Under the pieces are notes generated by a model that worked only from the letters and a program-made list of their open reading frames with translations, was not told the DNA's origin and did not search any database. Below, one piece after another: positions 8,881 to 19,945 of a DNA stretch of 64,000 nucleotides; the first letter of the stretch is position 1; the number at the start of each line of letters is the position of its first letter. The DNA comes from Nitratiruptor sp. (GTDB lineage Bacteria; Campylobacterota; Campylobacteria; Campylobacterales; Nitratiruptoraceae), in assembly GCA_009659925.1 (NCBI GenBank), contig PUXW01000018.1, positions 48,064-112,063 on the forward strand, given 5' to 3'. Both the position numbers and the translations under genes were made by a program.

Positions 8881-9867
8881 ATGGTACGAATCGGGATCAA
8901 CGGATTTGGACGGATTGGACGGGCGCTGGTACGGGAGGCCTTTCGCAGGGGCGATGTGGCGGTAGTGGCTATCAACGATGTGATGGATTTGGAGATGGCC
9001 GCCTACTTGCTCCGTTTCGATTCGGTCCATGGGAGTTTCCCCTTAAGGGTGGAGGTGGAAGAGGGGGGATTGGTAGTAGATGGGTGTGCGATCTCGTATA
9101 GCCAACAGCCCCACCCCTCGATGATTCAAGGCCCCGAGGTAGATGTAGCCATCGAGGCTACGGGCCGCTTCACCAATAGCGCCGACGCCAAGGGCCACCT
9201 CTCCTATGCCAAACGGGTCATCATCTCGGCTCCGGCTACCGACGAGACCCCTACCTTCGTCTATGGGATCAACCATCACCGCTATGCTGGAGAGCCGATC
9301 CTCTCCAACGCTTCGTGTACCACCAACTGCCTTGCCCCCATCGCCCAGGCCATCCACCGCTCCTTCGGGATCGCCCAAGCCCTTATGACCACTGTCCACA
9401 GCTACACCATCGACCAGAATCTCCTGGACGCTGCCCATCCCCGAGACATCCGGCGGGCCAGAGCGGCGGCGATCAACCTGGTTCCCACTACCACCGGGGC
9501 GGCCCGGGCTATAGCCAAGGTCTTGCCGGAGTTGGCCGGACGTTTCGATGGACGGAGTGTGCGGGTTCCTGTAGCCGATGTGAGTATGATGGATCTCACC
9601 CTCGTGTTGGAGCGTCAGGGAGATGTGGAGGGGATCAACCAGGCCCTGGAGGCTTTTGGAAGGGAGCATCCCGAGATCCTCGCCATCGATTGGGATCGGC
9701 GGGTCTCCACCGACTTCCTCGGCGCCCCCTTCAGTGCCATCGTCGCAGCCGACTTGACCCAAGTTGTTGGGGAGAGGCTGGTGAAGGTAATGGCTTGGTA
9801 TGATAACGAGTACGGTTACGCCAATAGGGTGCTCGATATGGCAAAGTTCGTGGCCAAAGGAGTCTAA
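8881..9867 (+). CDS. gap: Type I glyceraldehyde-3-phosphate dehydrogenase
   Basis: The 328-residue enzyme oxidises glyceraldehyde-3-phosphate to 1,3-bisphosphoglycerate. The Rossmann start [10 protein letters not shown] and the catalytic SNASCTTNC with Cys146 are present. The chosen ATG at 8881 follows GAGGAG. It leads a run gap-pgk-tpiA with overlapping or nearly adjacent genes. In an autotroph of this phylum the enzyme would serve mainly in gluconeogenesis. Confidence 0.97.
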   Translation: MVRIGINGFGRIGRALVREAFRRGDVAVVAINDVMDLEMAAYLLRFDSVHGSFPLRVEVEEGGLVVDGCAISYSQQPHPSMIQGPEVDVAIEATGRFTNSADAKGHLSYAKRVIISAPATDETPTFVYGINHHRYAGEPILSNASCTTNCLAPIAQAIHRSFGIAQALMTTVHSYTIDQNLLDAAHPRDIRRARAAAINLVPTTTGAARAIAKVLPELAGRFDGRSVRVPVADVSMMDLTLVLERQGDVEGINQALEAFGREHPEILAIDWDRRVSTDFLGAPFSAIVAADLTQVVGERLVKVMAWYDNEYGYANRVLDMAKFVAKGV

Positions 9868-11063
9868 TGCACATTCGATCGATCAAGGAGCTTCAATTTC
9901 AGCCAGGAGAGAGCGTCTTCATCCGGTGCGACTTCAATGTCCCCATGGACGAGTATGGCAATATCACCGACGATCGCCGTATCAGGGCGGCTCTGCCCAC
10001 CATTCGCTACTGTCTCGATAACGATTGTCGGGTCGTTCTAGCCAGCCACCTGGGCCGCCCCAAGGGCTTCGATGAGCGTTATTCCCTCAAACCCGTGGCC
10101 AAGCGACTCCACAAGCTGCTCAAGCAGGATGTAGCCATTGCCGAGGATGTGGTGGGCCCCGATGCTAAGGGGAAGTTCGCGGCCCTTGAGCCCGGGGAGC
10201 TCCTCTTGCTGGAGAATTTGCGCTTTGAGCCAGGAGAGACTAGGGATGATCCAGCCTTCGCCAAGGAGTTGGCCCACTTCGGCCGCTTCTATATCAACGA
10301 TGCCTTTGGAGTGAGCCATCGGGCCCACGCCTCGGTCCACGCTCTGCCCATGCTCTACGATCAAGACCACAAGGGGGCTGGATTCTTGCTCCTGAAGGAG
10401 ATCAAATACCTCCACAAACTTTTAGAACATCCAACCCGCCCCTTCCTAGCCATCATCGGGGGGAGCAAGGTCTCCAGCAAGCTGGGAGCCCTAGTCAACC
10501 TCCTGCCCAAGGTGGACAAGATGATCATCGGTGGGGCGATGGCCTTCACCTTCCTCAAGGCCCTCGGAGAGGAGGTGGGCAAGAGTCTGGTAGAGGAGGA
10601 GCTCATCGAAGATGCCCGTAGGATCATGGAGGAGGCCCACAGACGGGGGGTGAAGTTCTACTTACCCGTCGATTTTGTTGTCGCCCCCGAATTGCGGGAG
10701 GATGTACCGGTGAAGTATGTGACCTACCAGGAGATCCCCAAAGAGTGGATGGGACTCGACATCGGCCTTGCTTCGACCCGCCTCTTCCGAGAGGTCCTCA
10801 ACGATGTACAGACCATCATCTGGAACGGCCCCATGGGGGTCTTCGAGATCGACAAATTTGCCCGGGGATCGATGAAACTGGCCAACTATGTGGCCGAAAG
10901 CTACGCTACGAAGATCATTGGGGGTGGGGATACGGCCAGTTTGGTGAGCAAGGCCGGGGTCGACGACGAGATGACCTTCATCTCCACGGGAGGGGGAGCG
11001 AGCTTGGAGCTCCTGGAGGGCAAGGAGCTTCCTGGCATCGTGGTCTTGATGGTGGAGGATTGA
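9867..11063 (+). CDS. pgk: Phosphoglycerate kinase
   Basis: Pgk transfers phosphate between 1,3-bisphosphoglycerate and ADP. The family N-terminal motif RCDFNVPMD, the SHLGRPKG segment, and the C-terminal GGGDTASLV nucleotide-binding loop are visible. Its 398 residues are typical. The start overlaps the gap stop by one base (TAATG), and tpiA follows after one base. Confidence 0.97.
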   Translation: MHIRSIKELQFQPGESVFIRCDFNVPMDEYGNITDDRRIRAALPTIRYCLDNDCRVVLASHLGRPKGFDERYSLKPVAKRLHKLLKQDVAIAEDVVGPDAKGKFAALEPGELLLLENLRFEPGETRDDPAFAKELAHFGRFYINDAFGVSHRAHASVHALPMLYDQDHKGAGFLLLKEIKYLHKLLEHPTRPFLAIIGGSKVSSKLGALVNLLPKVDKMIIGGAMAFTFLKALGEEVGKSLVEEELIEDARRIMEEAHRRGVKFYLPVDFVVAPELREDVPVKYVTYQEIPKEWMGLDIGLASTRLFREVLNDVQTIIWNGPMGVFEIDKFARGSMKLANYVAESYATKIIGGGDTASLVSKAGVDDEMTFISTGGGASLELLEGKELPGIVVLMVED

Positions 11064-11064
11064 G

Positions 11065-12613
<1,549 letters not shown>

Positions 12614-12650
12614 ATTTGAGAAAAATTACTAAAATTTAAGAAAAGTTTGC

Positions 12651-12656
12651 TATAAT
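12651..12656 (+). promoter_or_regulatory. Strong -10 box for the porin gene
   Basis: A perfect TATAAT preceded by TTTGC lies in a markedly AT-rich stretch (12614-12690) with regularly spaced A/T runs. It is 41 bases upstream of the porin ATG. This is the most promoter-like region in the window, as expected for an abundant outer-membrane protein. Confidence 0.8.
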
Positions 12657-12696
12657 TTTCGTTGTGAAGTTCCAACTTTTAGCAAAAGGAGTGAGA

Positions 12697-13911
12697 ATGA
12701 GACTGGCAAAATTGAGTCTGGCTGCCATATTGGCACTTGGTGTGAGTGCCTTCGCCGACGTCGAAAATGTAAAATTTAGCGGAGAGGCTAAACTTTATTA
12801 TGATACGACCGATAAAGACCCTTATGACCTTTTCGATCAGAGTGCTTCCCGGGGACAGGCAGCCGCCACTTTGGCCATGAGCGCCGATCTGGCCGATGGG
12901 GTTGCTGGAAAAATCGCCGTCACTGGTCTCTCAACCCTTGGACTTGAGAACAACCTGGTCAGCAATGTCTGGGCCGGAGCTTTCAGCCGCAACGGGAACT
13001 TCGTAGGAACCTCTTCCCAGTGGTGGGTAAGCGAAGCTTGGTTGGCCAAGACTTTCGGTAACACGACTCTGAAAATCGGTCGTCAAGAGCTCAACACCCC
13101 CCTCGCCTTTTCTGAAAAGTGGAACATCGTCTCCAACACCTTCGATGCAGCCGTCTTGCTCAACAACGACCTGCCAGAGACAACCCTTGTTGGTGCTTGG
13201 GTCGGTCGCGGAAATGGGGCTGCTGGTCAGGTAGTCTATGGCGTTGAGAATGGGACCGATCCATTCGACACCTACGCTAAAGAACTGGGTGGAGAGGGAG
13301 CCTACGCTGTTGCTGCCATTACCAAGCTGATCCCAATGACCACCGCCCAGTTGTGGTACTACAATGTTGTCCAAGTTGCTCAAGCTTGGTGGCTCCAAGC
13401 AGATGTGGACTTGAAAGATGCCCTTCCAGGCCTTGGCTTTGGACTCCAGTATGCTAGCATCGACCCGGATGCACCCCAGGCCGACACGGCAAATGCATGG
13501 GCTGTGAAACTGAGCTATAACATGGATGGCCTCAATCTGGCTGCCGCTTACTCTGCAACCGATGAGGATGGAGCGGTGCCAATCGCCAACACAGCGACAG
13601 GACTCATTGGTTCTCAATCCAAGCTCTATACCGAGGCTTGGTGGAACTATGGCTACGTCGGTCTGCCCGACACCAATACCTTCATGCTCAGTGCTGCCTA
13701 TACCCTCGAAGGTATTGCAGATCTCTACGCCCAGTACACCAGCGCCGATACTGGGAAGAACAACGCAGATATGAACGAGTTCACCTTGACCGCCAGCAAA
13801 TCGTTCGGCAACCTGGCAACAACTTTGGCCTACATCTACACCGATGCCGACGATCAAAACGACGGAAGCAGCTACAACACCGTACAGCTCTACTTCACCT
13901 ACAGCTTCTAA
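12697..13911 (+). CDS. Major outer-membrane porin (Campylobacterota MOMP/Opr type)
   Basis: The 404-residue precursor has a signal peptide (MRLAKLSLAAILALGVSAFA), then alternating strand patterns and a C-terminal aromatic residue (YFTYSF) typical of beta-barrels recognised by the Bam machinery. The composition is rich in Ala, Asn, Asp and Trp. It should form a general diffusion channel. The start is the ATG at 12697 with AAAAGGAG seven bases upstream; an earlier GTG at 12664 lacks this. Codon choice appears less GC-extreme than in neighbours, fitting high expression. A terminator hairpin follows. Confidence 0.85.
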   Translation: MRLAKLSLAAILALGVSAFADVENVKFSGEAKLYYDTTDKDPYDLFDQSASRGQAAATLAMSADLADGVAGKIAVTGLSTLGLENNLVSNVWAGAFSRNGNFVGTSSQWWVSEAWLAKTFGNTTLKIGRQELNTPLAFSEKWNIVSNTFDAAVLLNNDLPETTLVGAWVGRGNGAAGQVVYGVENGTDPFDTYAKELGGEGAYAVAAITKLIPMTTAQLWYYNVVQVAQAWWLQADVDLKDALPGLGFGLQYASIDPDAPQADTANAWAVKLSYNMDGLNLAAAYSATDEDGAVPIANTATGLIGSQSKLYTEAWWNYGYVGLPDTNTFMLSAAYTLEGIADLYAQYTSADTGKNNADMNEFTLTASKSFGNLATTLAYIYTDADDQNDGSSYNTVQLYFTYSF

Positions 13912-13919
13912 ATCTTCCC

Positions 13920-13946
13920 AGGGGCCCGGGGGCCCCTCCCCTTTTA
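13920..13946 (+). terminator. Rho-independent terminator after the porin gene
   Basis: An inverted repeat AGGGGCC-CGGG-GGCCCCT (13920-13937) begins eight bases past the stop codon and is followed by CCCCTTTTA. The T-tract is short, but the position and stem strength support termination. Confidence 0.75.
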
Positions 13947-13969
13947 CCTAGCTTTAATGGAACTTCCTT

Positions 13970-13975
13970 TACAAT
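13970..13975 (+). promoter_or_regulatory. Candidate -10 box for the secreted protein/permease pair
   Basis: TACAAT lies 34 bases before the ATG at 14009 and after the porin terminator. Confidence 0.5.
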
Positions 13976-14008
13976 AGGGTAAAAGAAAGTTCTTCCCAAA
14001 GGCGGTCT

Positions 14009-14572
14009 ATGAAACCATCACTTCTGCTTGCGGCTCTCTCCGCTTTCTTGATTGCAGACTCTTATGTAACCCTCGACAATGGAAAGACGATCCACTTGAA
14101 AGATGATGGAACCTGGGAAGAGGTCAAGGTAATCAAGAAAGGGGAAAGGGAGATCGTCTTGCGACCCGATGGGACCTGGGAGGAGATTCGTCCCGAAAGT
14201 GTGGAGGGGGCCAATATCATTACCAACAAGGTGGATCAGCGTTTCAAGGATAGCCCCCTTGGGCGAGCCCTTCTAGGCCATTGGATCAGCGAGGATGGGA
14301 GGGAAGAGCTCATCTTCACCCCCAACCATGCCATCTTGAAACTGCGTTCTCGAAATGGCCTCAAAAGTTACGCTGGAAAGTGGCGGATCGAAGAGCTCGA
14401 CGAGGAGCACAAACGGATCAAGGTCAATATCGGTGAGGGGGCGCGGCTGGGCTTTGTGACCTTTGGAGGAATCATGCGAACCTTGCGCTTTAGCGATGAT
14501 CTGCACACCTTGTATGATGAGAGCGATCGGCTAAGCTCTATGCGGGTTTACCGCCTCCATAAGGTCAAATGA
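14009..14572 (+). CDS. Small exported protein with repeated DGTWEE motifs
   Basis: The 187-residue product starts with a signal-like stretch (residues 1-16) and contains two copies of DGTWEE at about residues 33-38 and 54-59. This short motif is seen in several small exported proteins of Campylobacterota. The C-terminal half (about 85-187) looks like a small beta-rich domain. The stop overlaps the next gene (ATGA), so it is translated together with an ABC permease. I do not recognise a function. It could be a periplasmic partner of that permease or simply a neighbour. Confidence 0.6.
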   Translation: MKPSLLLAALSAFLIADSYVTLDNGKTIHLKDDGTWEEVKVIKKGEREIVLRPDGTWEEIRPESVEGANIITNKVDQRFKDSPLGRALLGHWISEDGREELIFTPNHAILKLRSRNGLKSYAGKWRIEELDEEHKRIKVNIGEGARLGFVTFGGIMRTLRFSDDLHTLYDESDRLSSMRVYRLHKVK

Positions 14573-15525
14573 ACTACCTCCTCAAAAAGGGGCTCTATCT
14601 CCTCTCGATGCTCTGGCTCATCTCCCTGGTCTCCTTCTTCGCGATCCATCTCGCCCCTAACTCCTTTCTCAGCGCCGGAGAGCTCAATCCCAATATCACT
14701 CCCGAGAGCCTTGAGCGGCTACGCCAGATTTACGGCCTCGATCGTCCCTTGTGGGAGCAGTACCTCTCCTGGCTCTGGGCTCTGATTCACCTAGATTTTG
14801 GAATCAGCTTCGCTACGGGCAAGAGTGTGACCCAGGAGATTATGGATCGCATCGGAATCACCTTGACGATGAATCTCATCTCCATGACCATCACCTTCGC
14901 CCTGGCTCTCTATCTGGGGATCAAGGCGGCTTTGCATGAGGGGGAGTGGATCGATCGGATCGTGCGGGCTCTCTCTTTGTTCTCCTTTTCGATGCCAAGC
15001 TTCTATCTGGCCCTCCTGCTCATCCTCTTTTTGAGCGTCGAACTTGCCCTTTTTCCCATCGGGGGGCTCCACTCCCTCGAGCCTAAAGAGGGGATAGCGG
15101 CCCTCATTGATGTGCTCTGGCACTTGAGCTTGCCCATTTTGGTGATGATCTTCGTGAGTTTTGGTAGTTTCACCCAGTATGTACGCTCTTTGACCATCGA
15201 GATCCTCAAGAGTAACTACATTTTCTTTGCCCGGGCCAGGGGTATCGAAGGGCGGGATCTGGTGCGCTTTTACATCTTGCCCAACCTCAAGCCCCCCCTC
15301 ATTACCATCTTGGGTCTTTCGCTACCGGGGATCATCGGGGGGAGCGTCGTCTTGGAGTCGATTTTTGCCATTGATGGGATGGGGCTCTTGTTCTACCAGG
15401 CGGCCCTTGCCCGGGACTATCCCGTGATCATGGGGATCTTGATCATCACCGCCTTTTTAACACTTTTGGGGAACCTTTTGGCCGATCTCCTCCTTTTCAA
15501 GCTCAACCCCTACGCCAGCCGATAG
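14569..15525 (+). CDS. DppB/OppB-type ABC transporter permease, orphan
   Basis: The 318-residue protein has the N-terminal signature of peptide/nickel permeases (an early membrane helix followed by a LxxxxGLDRPLWEQYLSWL segment), about six membrane helices, and the cytoplasmic EAA loop (ARARGIEGRDLVRFYILPN). Such permeases normally pair with a second permease, two ATPases and a binding protein, none of which is nearby. Translation is coupled to the upstream exported-protein gene. It ends three bases from the convergent nusA gene. Confidence 0.88.
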   Translation: MNYLLKKGLYLLSMLWLISLVSFFAIHLAPNSFLSAGELNPNITPESLERLRQIYGLDRPLWEQYLSWLWALIHLDFGISFATGKSVTQEIMDRIGITLTMNLISMTITFALALYLGIKAALHEGEWIDRIVRALSLFSFSMPSFYLALLLILFLSVELALFPIGGLHSLEPKEGIAALIDVLWHLSLPILVMIFVSFGSFTQYVRSLTIEILKSNYIFFARARGIEGRDLVRFYILPNLKPPLITILGLSLPGIIGGSVVLESIFAIDGMGLLFYQAALARDYPVIMGILIITAFLTLLGNLLADLLLFKLNPYASR

Positions 15526-15528
15526 GCT

Positions 15529-16635
15529 CTACTCTTTGAAGAGGTCGGCCAGGGTGATGCGGGGCTCTTCTTTACTCTCCTTGGGCCCTTCGATGGCCTC
15601 CCCACGCTCTTGCAACTCGATTTCGTATCCTGTGAGCATGGAAGCTAGACGGATATTGATCCCATTCTTGCCGATGGCTTTGGACTTTTGATCGGGAGGG
15701 AGGGTGACAATGGCCTTCTGGCCATCGATCTTCACGCTGGTGATGATGGCTGGAGCCAGGCTTCGTGCCACGAAGATTTCGGGAATTGGGGAGTATTCGA
15801 TACAATCGATACTCTCTCCCTTGAGCTCCTTGCTCACAGCGTTGATCCGTACCCCCTTGACTCCAACACAGGCACCGACAGGATCGATCTTGGGACTATG
15901 GGAGGCTACGGCGACCTTGGCCCGTTCTCCGGGAATTCGGGCGACCCGCTCCACACTCACCAGTTCGTCCTTGATCTCTGGAACCTCCAGTTTGAGGAGC
16001 TCTTCGAGAAATTTGGGGGTGGTTCTGGAGAGCTCCAGATGGAAGCCATGGGCCCGATCCACCCCGACCCGGCGCAAAATGGCCTTGACCACATCCCCAG
16101 GTTTGAAGCTCTCTCCCTTGATGCGGTAGCGGCGGGGTAGGATCCCCTTGACCTCGTCGATATCGAGGTAGGTGTTCTCCTCGTTATCGACCCTGGTGAC
16201 GGTTCCGCTGACAATGGTGCCTACCTTGCGTTTGTACTTTTCAAAGAGCTGGTCTTCGATGAGGCGCTGGATGTGGTATTCGATCTCGTTGTGGAGCCGC
16301 ATCGCCGCGGTCCGCCCCATGGTCTGGAGGTCCACCGGATAGCGAAGTTCATCGCCCACCTCGATTTGAGGATCGATCTCCCGGGCCTCTTTGAGGGGAA
16401 TGTAGCGGTCTGGATTCTCCTGGGCCCGCTGGTCTGTATCGTCCACGACCAGGATCTTCTGGTAGAGTTCGATCCGTTTGGTCTGGGGGTTGAGTTGGGC
16501 TTCGAACTCCTTTTCCTCTCCTAGGAGCCCTTTGGCAGTATTGACGAAGGCCTGCTGGATCGCCTCGGTGACCCGATCGACGGCAAGCCCTTTTTCATGG
16601 GCAATAGAATCTATGATATCGGCTATCTTTTCCAT
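15529..16635 (-). CDS. nusA: Transcription termination/antitermination factor NusA
   Basis: The 368-residue protein has the NusA N-terminal RNA-polymerase-binding domain, an S1 domain (about 130-200) and tandem KH domains (with GACVGVKG and KAIGKNGINIRLA). NusA modulates pausing, termination and antitermination. It lacks the C-terminal acidic repeats found in E. coli, which is normal in this phylum. It is monocistronic here, with its own divergent promoter. Confidence 0.97.
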   Translation of the reverse strand: MEKIADIIDSIAHEKGLAVDRVTEAIQQAFVNTAKGLLGEEKEFEAQLNPQTKRIELYQKILVVDDTDQRAQENPDRYIPLKEAREIDPQIEVGDELRYPVDLQTMGRTAAMRLHNEIEYHIQRLIEDQLFEKYKRKVGTIVSGTVTRVDNEENTYLDIDEVKGILPRRYRIKGESFKPGDVVKAILRRVGVDRAHGFHLELSRTTPKFLEELLKLEVPEIKDELVSVERVARIPGERAKVAVASHSPKIDPVGACVGVKGVRINAVSKELKGESIDCIEYSPIPEIFVARSLAPAIITSVKIDGQKAIVTLPPDQKSKAIGKNGINIRLASMLTGYEIELQERGEAIEGPKESKEEPRITLADLFKE

Positions 16636-16687
16636 CGGGATTGAATCCTTTGATTGGGTTTGATCGTGGAAGATCGGAAGTTGTTCA

Positions 16688-16693
16688 ATTATA
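16688..16693 (-). promoter_or_regulatory. -10 box for nusA
   Basis: TATAAT on the minus strand lies about 52 bases upstream of the nusA start. It is divergent from the promoter of the HP0268-like gene. Confidence 0.6.
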
Positions 16694-16733
16694 GTGAAAA
16701 AATGCTAAGAGGAAGTTTACAAACTTTTTTTGA

Positions 16734-16739
16734 TATAAT
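16734..16739 (+). promoter_or_regulatory. -10 box for the HP0268-like/miaB operon
   Basis: A perfect TATAAT after a T-run lies 34 bases before the ATG at 16774. Confidence 0.7.
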
Positions 16740-16773
16740 TTTGGGTTACGAAACGAGAGGGAAAAGGGATGCG

Positions 16774-17019
16774 ATGGAATTGAAACTGGCCCGCAGCGAG
16801 CTCAATGGAAAGCCCAAACCGATCACCTTGGAGGAGATCGAGGAGCTCGTGCGCAAAGAGGGAAACAAAATCTTCTATTTTGACCGGGAGAACTCCCACA
16901 AGGATCTCATGGCTTTGGTGGAGTATTTCGAAGAGCGAGGGTATAGCGTCTACTTTCGAGAGGTCCGCTACGGGTTGGACGAGAACGATTACATCTACGA
17001 GGTCCATATCCTAACATGA
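16774..17019 (+). CDS. HP0268-like small nuclease family protein
   Basis: The 81-residue product aligns by eye with H. pylori HP0268: an initial MELKLAR strand, the [23 protein letters not shown] core and a C-terminal YIYEVHIL strand. HP0268 has been described as a nicking DNA endonuclease with some RNase activity. The ATG at 16774 follows AAAAGGG; the upstream in-frame codon at 16654 would include the promoter and is rejected. The stop overlaps the miaB start (ATGA), indicating coupled translation. Confidence 0.8.
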   Translation: MELKLARSELNGKPKPITLEEIEELVRKEGNKIFYFDRENSHKDLMALVEYFEERGYSVYFREVRYGLDENDYIYEVHILT

Positions 17020-18314
17020 AGAAGCTCTACATCGAGACCCTCGGCTGTGCCATGAATGTGCGCGATAGCGAGCACATCATTGCCGAATTGACCAAGCGGG
17101 ACTCTTTTCAGCTCACCGAGGAGATCCAAGAGGCCGATCTCATCCTCATCAACACCTGTAGTGTCCGGGAAAAACCGGTCCACAAGCTCTTCAGCGAGAT
17201 CGGCTACTTCAACAAGGTCAAAAAACCGGGGGCCAAGATCGGCGTGTGCGGTTGTACCGCCTCCCACTTGGGGGAGGAGATCATCCGGCGGGCTCCCTAT
17301 GTGAGCTTCGTCCTTGGGGCAAGGAATGTGTCCAAGATCCGGGAGGTGATCCACCGGGAGGGGGCGGTGGAGGTCGATCTCGACCACGACGAGAGCCAAT
17401 ATGCCTTTGAGGAGTTTCGCTCCTCCCCCTATCGGGCCTACATCAACATCTCCATCGGATGCGACAAGCAGTGTACCTTTTGTATCGTCCCCCATACCCG
17501 AGGGGAGGAGATCTCCATCCCTCCCGAGCTCATCGTCGCCGAGGCCCAAAAGGCGGCGCGCAACGGGGCTAAGGAGATCTTCCTGCTAGGGCAAAATGTC
17601 AACAACTATGGTCGCCGCTTCACCGATCGGGATCGTCGCATCGATTTTACCGACTTGCTCCGGATGGTTGCTCAAATCGATGAGGTGGCCCGGATCCGCT
17701 TCACCTCCCCCCATCCCCTCCATATGGATGACCGCTTCCTGGAGGAGTTTGCCACCAATCCCAAGATCTGCAAGTCGATGCACATGCCCTTGCAGAGTGG
17801 GAGTAGCCGTATCTTGCGGCGGATGAAACGGGGCTATACCAAGGAGTGGTTCTTGGAGCGGGCGGCCCGGCTTCGGGAGATGGCTCCGGGGGTTCGTATC
17901 TCCACCGATATCATCGTCGGCTTTCCAGGGGAGGAGGAGAGCGATTTTGAGGAGACCCTCGATGTGGTTCGCCAGGTCGGGTTTGAACAGATTTTCAGCT
18001 TCAAATACTCCCCCAGACCCCTCACTCCAGCCAAGGACTACCCCGACCAGGTACCCGAAGAGGTGGCGAGCCGCCGCTTGAGCCAGCTCCAGGAGCTCCA
18101 TGCCCAGATGCTTGATGCCATTGCCGCTCGGGAGAAGGGCAAGGTCCACCAGGTCTACTTTGAAGAGCTCAAGCCCGGAGGCTACGTAGCCGGGCGCAGT
18201 GACAACAACTGGATCGTCAAAGTCCCCGGGAGTGAGGAGCTCCTTGGCCAATTCCGCCAAGTCAAGATCACCAAACCTGGTCGGCTCGCTCTTGAGGGTG
18301 TGGTCGTTGGGTAA
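17016..18314 (+). CDS. miaB: tRNA-2-methylthio-N6-dimethylallyladenosine synthase MiaB
   Basis: MiaB methylthiolates i6A37 in tRNAs reading UNN codons. It has an N-terminal UPF0004 domain with NTCSVR and CGCTA cysteines, the radical SAM CxxxCxxC (GCDKQCTFC) followed by IVPHTRG, and a C-terminal TRAM domain. At 432 residues it is typical. The IVPHTRG form distinguishes it from RimO, which is encoded at 21.4-22.7 kb. Its substrate class includes tRNA-Phe, also encoded in this window. Confidence 0.95.
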   Translation: MKKLYIETLGCAMNVRDSEHIIAELTKRDSFQLTEEIQEADLILINTCSVREKPVHKLFSEIGYFNKVKKPGAKIGVCGCTASHLGEEIIRRAPYVSFVLGARNVSKIREVIHREGAVEVDLDHDESQYAFEEFRSSPYRAYINISIGCDKQCTFCIVPHTRGEEISIPPELIVAEAQKAARNGAKEIFLLGQNVNNYGRRFTDRDRRIDFTDLLRMVAQIDEVARIRFTSPHPLHMDDRFLEEFATNPKICKSMHMPLQSGSSRILRRMKRGYTKEWFLERAARLREMAPGVRISTDIIVGFPGEEESDFEETLDVVRQVGFEQIFSFKYSPRPLTPAKDYPDQVPEEVASRRLSQLQELHAQMLDAIAAREKGKVHQVYFEELKPGGYVAGRSDNNWIVKVPGSEELLGQFRQVKITKPGRLALEGVVVG

Positions 18315-18930
18315 ACGGCTCCTTCTTGCCCTCTTCCCTCCCCTTGGTGCCCTACTCATTTGGGCCATTTACCGCTCCTGTCGTAAATACTTCCATCTCC
18401 CTCAGACCCCATTGGATCCTACCACCCCCTATATCTTCGTCTTCTGGCATGGTCAAATGCTCATGCAGTTCTTCCTCTATCGCAAGGTGCGGGGGGACCA
18501 TCCGGTGGCGGTGATCATCAGCGAGCATCGGGATGGAGAGCTCATTGTGCGGATTGGACGCTACTTCCAAGTGGAAGCGGTCCGGGGCTCTTCCCGTAAA
18601 GGGGGGGTCAAGGCCCTCATTGGAGCTTTGCGCCTTCTGGCCCGGGGTTACGATTTGGCTATCACTCCCGACGGTCCCAAGGGGCCTCGCCATACCATCG
18701 CCCCTGGAGTTCTTGCCCTGGCCCGTAAGAGTGGGGCGGCCATCGTCGCTTTGGGTTTTGTCCCTTCTCGCTACTGGCAGTTGTCCAGTTGGGATCGCTT
18801 CCTCATCCCAAAACCCTTTAGCCGGATCGACTTTTATGTCAGTGAGCCTTTAGCCATTGGGGACCTGGACGATAATGAGGCGCGAGAGCAGCTCTTCCAG
18901 CGCCTCATGCAGGTGAGTAAGCTCGATTGA
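18307..18930 (+). CDS. DUF374 lysophospholipid acyltransferase family protein
   Basis: The product has an N-terminal hydrophobic segment, the pair FVFWHGQ and ISEHRDGE, and the segment [12 protein letters not shown] typical of the DUF374 branch of LPLAT acyltransferases. It may acylate a lipid A or phospholipid precursor at the inner membrane. The start is uncertain: TTG at 18307 has GAGGG eight bases upstream and overlaps miaB by eight bases, while GTG at 18298 is also possible. About 207 residues result. Confidence 0.8.
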   Translation: MGKRLLLALFPPLGALLIWAIYRSCRKYFHLPQTPLDPTTPYIFVFWHGQMLMQFFLYRKVRGDHPVAVIISEHRDGELIVRIGRYFQVEAVRGSSRKGGVKALIGALRLLARGYDLAITPDGPKGPRHTIAPGVLALARKSGAAIVALGFVPSRYWQLSSWDRFLIPKPFSRIDFYVSEPLAIGDLDDNEAREQLFQRLMQVSKLD

Positions 18931-18937
18931 GGGGAAC

Positions 18938-19945
18938 GTGACACAGCGGTGCGGACTTCTGGATTTGCCAGAGCAAGAGATTGGATTTGAAGATCTTGGG
19001 GATGGGAGTCTCATTGGAATCCAGCACGAGGGGTGGTTCCTCTTCATTCCCAGGGATTTTCCCAGGAAGTGGCCTCCATCCATCGAATACCTCATCTCCC
19101 CCTATACCCTCCTGGCCCACTTCTACCAGGAGCGGGGTTTGGAGGGGGCGCTGTGGGTCTATATCCATGGTCGCTGGGCCTTCTTCGCCACCTTCGCCAA
19201 GGGGCGTCCCCTCTTTGCCCGGGCCCTAGAGCTTCGTGATGAAAGGGAGTTGGAAGAGCGGATCAAGGAGTTTCTCTCCACCTTCTACCAGCAGGAAGAA
19301 AACTACTTCGTCGAGCGAATCGAGATCTTCTTTGAGCCTGGAGCTATCCAGGAGGATCGAGGAGTGAGTGAGCGCCTCTTGCTTCCCGTTACCTTCCACC
19401 AGGTCGACCTTCAAGCGTATTGTGACGATCCCGATCTTGCCTCTTATCGCATCCCGTTGCGTGAGCCTAAGGGGGCGACCCTCTCCATCAATCCACGAAT
19501 GGTCTTAGGGATTGGGGGAGCGATCCTCCTGCTCCTAGGCGGCTACGATCTCTATCTGCGCTACCGTATCGACTCCTACCAGGAGGAGACCACGAGGCTG
19601 GCTCTAGCCCAACAGGAGCTCACCCAAGAGAGCAACCTCTACCAGAGCAAGATCCTCAAGATCCAACAGATCAAGCCTATTGTCACCCAGATCATTGACG
19701 ATAATGACTTTCTTGAAACCAGAATACGAGCCCTCTTCGATCTTGTCCCCGACGATACCTATCTCTTCTCCTTCGCCCTTGATGGGGAACGGCTCTTGTT
19801 GGAGGGGATGAGCCGCTCCAAGGAGAGTTTTCTAGGGCTTCACAGACAGCTCCTTGAGCTCTATCCCAAAGGGGAGTTTGAATTGACCCGGGCCGCTGGG
19901 GGGTGGTATCGGTTCAAAGCCATCTACAAGAAGGACCGAGGATGA
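18938..19945 (+). CDS. PilN-like type II/IV secretion or transformation-system protein
   Basis: The 335-residue protein has a soluble N-terminal part (1-185), one membrane helix (about 188-208), a coiled coil (about 211-245) and a small periplasmic domain. The last three parts match the PilN/GspL assembly family in layout. The N-terminal part could be a reduced PilM/GspL-like cytoplasmic domain, but no nucleotide motif is visible. The start is GTG at 18938 with a GAGGGG upstream. It overlaps the PilO-like gene (ATGA). In Campylobacter similarly built Cts proteins serve DNA uptake; assignment to a particular Cts protein is not possible by eye. Confidence 0.6.
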   Translation: MTQRCGLLDLPEQEIGFEDLGDGSLIGIQHEGWFLFIPRDFPRKWPPSIEYLISPYTLLAHFYQERGLEGALWVYIHGRWAFFATFAKGRPLFARALELRDERELEERIKEFLSTFYQQEENYFVERIEIFFEPGAIQEDRGVSERLLLPVTFHQVDLQAYCDDPDLASYRIPLREPKGATLSINPRMVLGIGGAILLLLGGYDLYLRYRIDSYQEETTRLALAQQELTQESNLYQSKILKIQQIKPIVTQIIDDNDFLETRIRALFDLVPDDTYLFSFALDGERLLLEGMSRSKESFLGLHRQLLELYPKGEFELTRAAGGWYRFKAIYKKDRG

